A DNA stretch of 64,000 nucleotides. Origin: Timema cristinae (taxonomy: Eukaryota; Arthropoda; Insecta; Phasmatodea; Timematidae). Position 1 is the first letter of the stretch. Each line of letters begins with the position of its first letter. Made by a program: the position numbers and the translations under genes. Below are positions 59,964 through 64,000 of this stretch, piece after piece. Location: NCBI GenBank assembly GCA_039000515.1, contig JBCFYV010000207.1, positions 1 through 64,000 on the forward strand, in the 5' to 3' direction. The notes beneath the pieces are model-generated. The model worked only from the letters and a program-made list of their open reading frames with translations, was not told the origin of the DNA and ran no database searches.

Positions 59964-60818
59964 AAAAGACCATACAGTTAAATAGGAAATCAATAATTTT
60001 ACAACATAGATTTTTGGTCTAGATCTTACTTCTTGTTAAAGACACATTGACATAATCAGGGCCACCCAAAAGATTCAGGGGGCTGGGGAAATGGACTTTT
60101 TGTGGAATTCTTTCACACATAAAATTTAACTTAGCTTAGTGTTTAAATATTATGTTGATAAAAAAAACTATACGAATGGAAGAATTAGAAAAGTTTCCTT
60201 TAATTGATAAGCTAGATTATTTGTTATTTTTACAAAGCTCACCCCCAAAATTTCCTTTGTTGTACGTATGTTGTGACCGTGGAAGACTTGATATTGTTAA
60301 ATATAGTTGTTTCGGTACCTTGAATAGCTAGGCAGCTGAAGGAGGCAAAGGACAGGGTGCATTAGCAGTCTTTTAATTTCACAGACAAAAGTAATGGACT
60401 TGTCGTGAGATAAAACACCTAATAATTATAATTATAATAGAGGGTTGGTGATTTCTAAAAGTGGGACATGGGTAAATCTACCCCATTCTTTCTCCCTTCC
60501 TCACTGGGCGGTGCTGGATACAACCATACTCGATTTTAGAGAAATATGTCTGCGTTGTGCCTTCTACTCGCTTTCAATAATCTAATTACATTAATATTTT
60601 TTCCCCTTTTGCTCTTCTTTACTAATTGAGTTTATTGTGACTTTATTGTGTAAGTGTTGCTATTGACAAAGTTTTAGTAATTAATTCCGATTTGACTTCT
60701 TATTTCACACAATTAAGTTAAATATAATAATGAAACGTTATTATATTAAAACGTAGGTAATATTGAAGTGATGAAAGCTAAAAAAATAAATAAACGGGAC
60801 CAAACAAATACTAAAAAA
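59964..60818. other. Non-coding stretch
   Basis: AT-rich. No feature was recognised. Confidence 0.35.
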
Positions 60819-61468
60819 TTAATGAATCAGATAGCCGAAGCTATAATCTATGCATTTTAGTGAGGATAGCACCTCTTAGATATCATATTCTGAAAATTTA
60901 AAAATGACACCTGAACACGGGAATCGAACCCGGGACCTTCGGCTTAGTACGTCAATGCTCTTACCACTGAGCAATCCAAGATTCGTCCCGTGCCCTTGGT
61001 CATTCTTCACTCATATTTTAAGGCAGAGTCTATGATGGACGTGCAGAAGTCGTCAGCTTATAAACATGTGATTATATAAGATCACAGCCATCAGACAACG
61101 CAGCCAGCTGCGACTCGTTAGTTGGCAGATTGCCGCCAATTGACAATTATATATTATAACTGTACGGGATTGAATATATTAATGAATCAGATAGCCGAAG
61201 CTATCATCTATGTATTTTAGTGAGGATAGCACCTCTTAGATATCATATTCTGAAAATATATAACATATATTTTTATATAATCACATGTTTATAAGCTGAC
61301 GACTTCCGCACGTCTATCATAGACTCTACCTTAAAATATGAGTGAAGAATGATCATGGTCACGAGCCGAATCTTGGATTGCTCAGTGGTAAGAGCATTGG
61401 CGTACTAAGCCGAAGGTCCCGGGTTCGATTCCCGTGTCCAGGTGTCATTTTTCATTTTTCAGAATAAA
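60819..61468. mobile_element. Foldback element with tRNA-like arms, copy 2
   Basis: Inverted arms lie at about 60890-61077 and 61277-61468. Each holds an outward-pointing tRNA-like unit. The right one (61373-61447) has a GCTC/GAGC D stem, a TTGGC/GCCGA anticodon stem around GTACTAA, a four-pair T stem around TTCGATT, and A and B boxes (TTGCTCAGTGG, GGTTCGATTCC). The acceptor stem is only partly paired. A 78-bp unit is present twice in direct orientation, at 60819-60896 and 61179-61256. The first is the outward body of the left arm; the second lies in the spacer. Confidence 0.8.
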
Positions 61469-61654
61469 ATACTAATAAATTGTCTGTCAGTAAACTATCT
61501 TAGATATTACTCATAAAACTAAATATAATATTTTGATAAGTATCGAAAGAATCTACAAATATGTGAATTTTGAGTACCTGAGAAGAAATTTAAATAAAAA
61601 AAGTCCAGTTTCCAAAGTTATTCATCTACTCAAAACATTAATTAGTTTTAGATC

Positions 61655-61905
61655 TACCCACTTCGGTGGCCACGTGGTATAACACATTTTTCTAATGTTA
61701 TATATTGACTGCCGAAGACGGGAAGATTGGGACTAGATCCCGGTCGAGTGCACTGAGGGGGTTTTACTTAACAGGTTTTCCACTCTACTACCACACAAAT
61801 GCAGGTATAGTTCCTCTAAATTAAACCATTCTAATCCCTACCACATTATTGTAATTAGTACATAGGCGTATAACCAGAATGGGTAATAATACGCTATGCT
61901 AAAAA
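61655..61905 (+). repeat. SINE family B, old copy
   Basis: The head has CACTTCGGTGGCCACGTGG and GACTAGATCCCGGTCG. The body has TCCACTCTACTACCACAC. The tail is GGCGTATAACCAGAATGGG, TAATAATACG. Confidence 0.78.
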
Positions 61906-64000
61906 TAACAATTTTAGGGCTGAAATCAAACTTATGATTGAACATGTTGGTATGACCGTATAAGATAAATATCAAGCTTAAATAAAATACATAAAGCAAT
62001 TTGACTGTATGTACAGAATGTAAGACCCATATGTTTAAGCTCGAGAGCACCTTTAATCACAATCTTAAGGTATTCTATTTTCCAGATTATAATAATAAAT
62101 AGACTCATTCTTTATTACCAAGGATCTGAAATATGGAGCAGTTAAATTTGATGTTCCTTTTGATTCTTCACTTTCCTCCAACAATCCAATTTTCAAAGCA
62201 TAATTATAAAAAAATATACTAGACAGCATAATCCGACGAATTAATTGATCACCAATCCAATATAATGGGCACTATAGAGTATCAATCACAAAAATACTGA
62301 GTAATTCAACGTCGCATGGCTTGTCACAACAAAGATTTAAAAAAAACGTTTACACAGAAAAATTTAAAAAACAAACATAGAAAACACTTTTAAAATTATT
62401 GTCAAACCATGACGAGATTACTGGATAACTTTAAATTTTGTGCTTTTATTTTTGTGGTAGTTCTTAATGCCTTCAACCACTGACCCCTAAAATAAGTAAG
62501 GTAACCACTTAAAAATGTTAAACATATTAAATAAATATTATAAATAATATGGGCTCTTCAGTAATAATGAAAGTCCAAGGCCTCTAAATTCCGTTTGCGA
62601 TGGTACATAAGCTTACCATAGAACGAGTTTAAATGATTTAGTTGTGATGGAAGCATTACAAAGTTACTGCCGAAGTTCATAATAATTAAGGTTAGTAATT
62701 ATTGCTAGTGTCAATTTTTAGTATAGCTAATGTTATGTAATAGGATTCGAAGTGTGGCATTTAAATGTTAGTAATCTGTAGTTGCCGCAATATTTCTCTC
62801 TCCCAATACAACCTCCCAGGAAGACCATATGATGGGGAGATAACTGTCTTTTGAGTTATTGAAACAGTAAAACAAAATATCTTTGGGTTTCTCTTTTGTT
62901 TTTTGACTAAGACTAGTAAGATGAACACGATAGGGTGAATGTGCTGCCACTTCCCTCCCCCTATTTAAATACTGATTTTGCTCAAATGTAATATCATATT
63001 CAATTAAGATGAAAATAAATTATTGTACATGCTCTGGTTGTTAGATTTGTTCTAAAAAATCGTAGGGAAAATAAATGGTATGGAATTCCACAAGGGATTT
63101 CTCACTTCAATGTTTAAAAATGGAGATATATATATATGAAACGAAATAATATACATTAGCAAACCCAAGCAAAAATTGTGTTACACTTACATTAAACATT
63201 TTATAGCTCCCAGATTAAAATTTTATAATTTTCTTTTTAAAGAATTAAAGTTATTACTAATATATTTATACCAAAAATAGAAGATAGATATTGGGTTCAC
63301 AAGGGTCCATACCTCGTATTAAAACTTCGACTTTAGGTTAAAAATGTTGACATTTTATTTGGGGTTGCACATATTAAGGTTATGCATTTTTACTAAATTC
63401 CTCATTTATAAATTTAGACCAATAAAAACTGTAAATCTTGACTATTTAGTATAAAATGATAGAGATAGATCATTGATGTACACATATTTCCCCTAAGTGG
63501 TTAAAGAAAAAATAATATAAACATTTGAAAAACTTACTGAACCGCATACTCTATGGAATTATAGAATTATTGCTTTAAAACTTAAGTACCGGTAGTATAT
63601 CTGTACAACTAAAGCTCAGAAAATTGTATTAATATATTTGCAAATATCTCAGAAATTATTGGTTTTATATAATTATATTAGAAAAAAGTTTTATTTTTAA
63701 TAGTACTACAATTATTTTGCAATGATAATTTATTTAGTATCTCAAATAGTTGCGGAGATAAGGAAATTTCCAATTCTGTAAAATACGCTAAAAGTCATTT
63801 TCATAGCAAAATGAAATTAGCCATTTTGTTTATAATTTTAATCAATGCATGGATACGAATTTTAATCAAAATAATTAGAGTCGATTTTGAGAAAATTGAT
63901 TTTTTCTCTTTTCACCCTTTAGTAACTAGTCTTAATTTTAAGTTTAAACAGACACACAGACATACGGCATTGCAAAAATACTTTTTAGGTTTGGGGGGGG
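61906..64000. other. Non-coding right flank
   Basis: AT-rich. No family, SINE or tandem array was recognised. Short frames (61838-62050 and 62768-62950 on minus) carry no motif. Confidence 0.4.

Noticed and set aside
61373..61447. Possible functional tRNA gene
   Set aside because: The D, anticodon and T stems pair, but the acceptor stem has mismatches, and the unit is an arm of a dispersed foldback element with changing anticodons.

Overview
This window is AT-rich animal DNA, most likely from an arthropod and probably an insect. The reasons are tRNA-derived SINEs flanked by target-site duplications, a Ty3/Gypsy element, a Jockey-like LINE reverse transcriptase, and decayed genes of two insect-rich families: a Mutator/Kolobok-like transposase joined to a YqaJ nuclease, and a DUF7869-type protein. 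I found no convincing host gene, rRNA gene or CRISPR array in 64 kb. Every coding stretch I could recognise belongs to a mobile element, and nearly all are broken. SINE family names A to D are mine.

Layout. 0.76-7.33 kb and 47.46-54.90 kb hold two diverged copies of one TTAA-bounded element (copies A and B). They keep the first exons of a Kolobok-like transposase but lack its core. 7.3-22.8 kb is mostly non-coding and is studded with SINEs, one tRNA-like foldback element (16.6-16.9 kb) and a GC-rich block with a 127-bp tandem repeat (17.5-19.3 kb).

22.8-39.9 kb is the centrepiece, a nest of insertions that can be read base by base. A hAT-like element of about 1 kb (8-bp duplication TCCTGAGC) was hit by a Gypsy element (4-bp duplication ACAG, 303-bp LTRs). 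The Gypsy 3' LTR was then split by an 8.36-kb TTAA-flanked Kolobok-like transposon that itself contains SINEs. The Gypsy coding region reads on the minus strand: broken gag, then protease-RT-RNase H, then an integrase whose end is shifted by a 13-bp tandem duplication. Two minisatellites (21 bp and 35 bp) lie between integrase and the polypurine tract.

40.2-45.8 kb holds a 120-bp tandem array, a broken DUF7869-like gene (plus), a GC-rich 46-bp tandem array and a 5'-truncated LINE RT (minus). 55.7-64 kb holds a fourth SINE type, a Helitron-like element, an inverted SINE pair, a near-perfect 93-bp-arm palindrome and a second tRNA-like foldback element. Stretches between these are AT-rich and I see no supportable feature in them.

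These elements do not form one pathway, but they are linked by dependence. SINE families A and B share the same last ~60 bp and (AAT)n-type tail, which suggests one partner LINE. Copies A and B and the hAT-like element lack complete transposases and would need enzymes supplied from elsewhere. The order of the nested insertions gives a relative time scale for several families in one locus.
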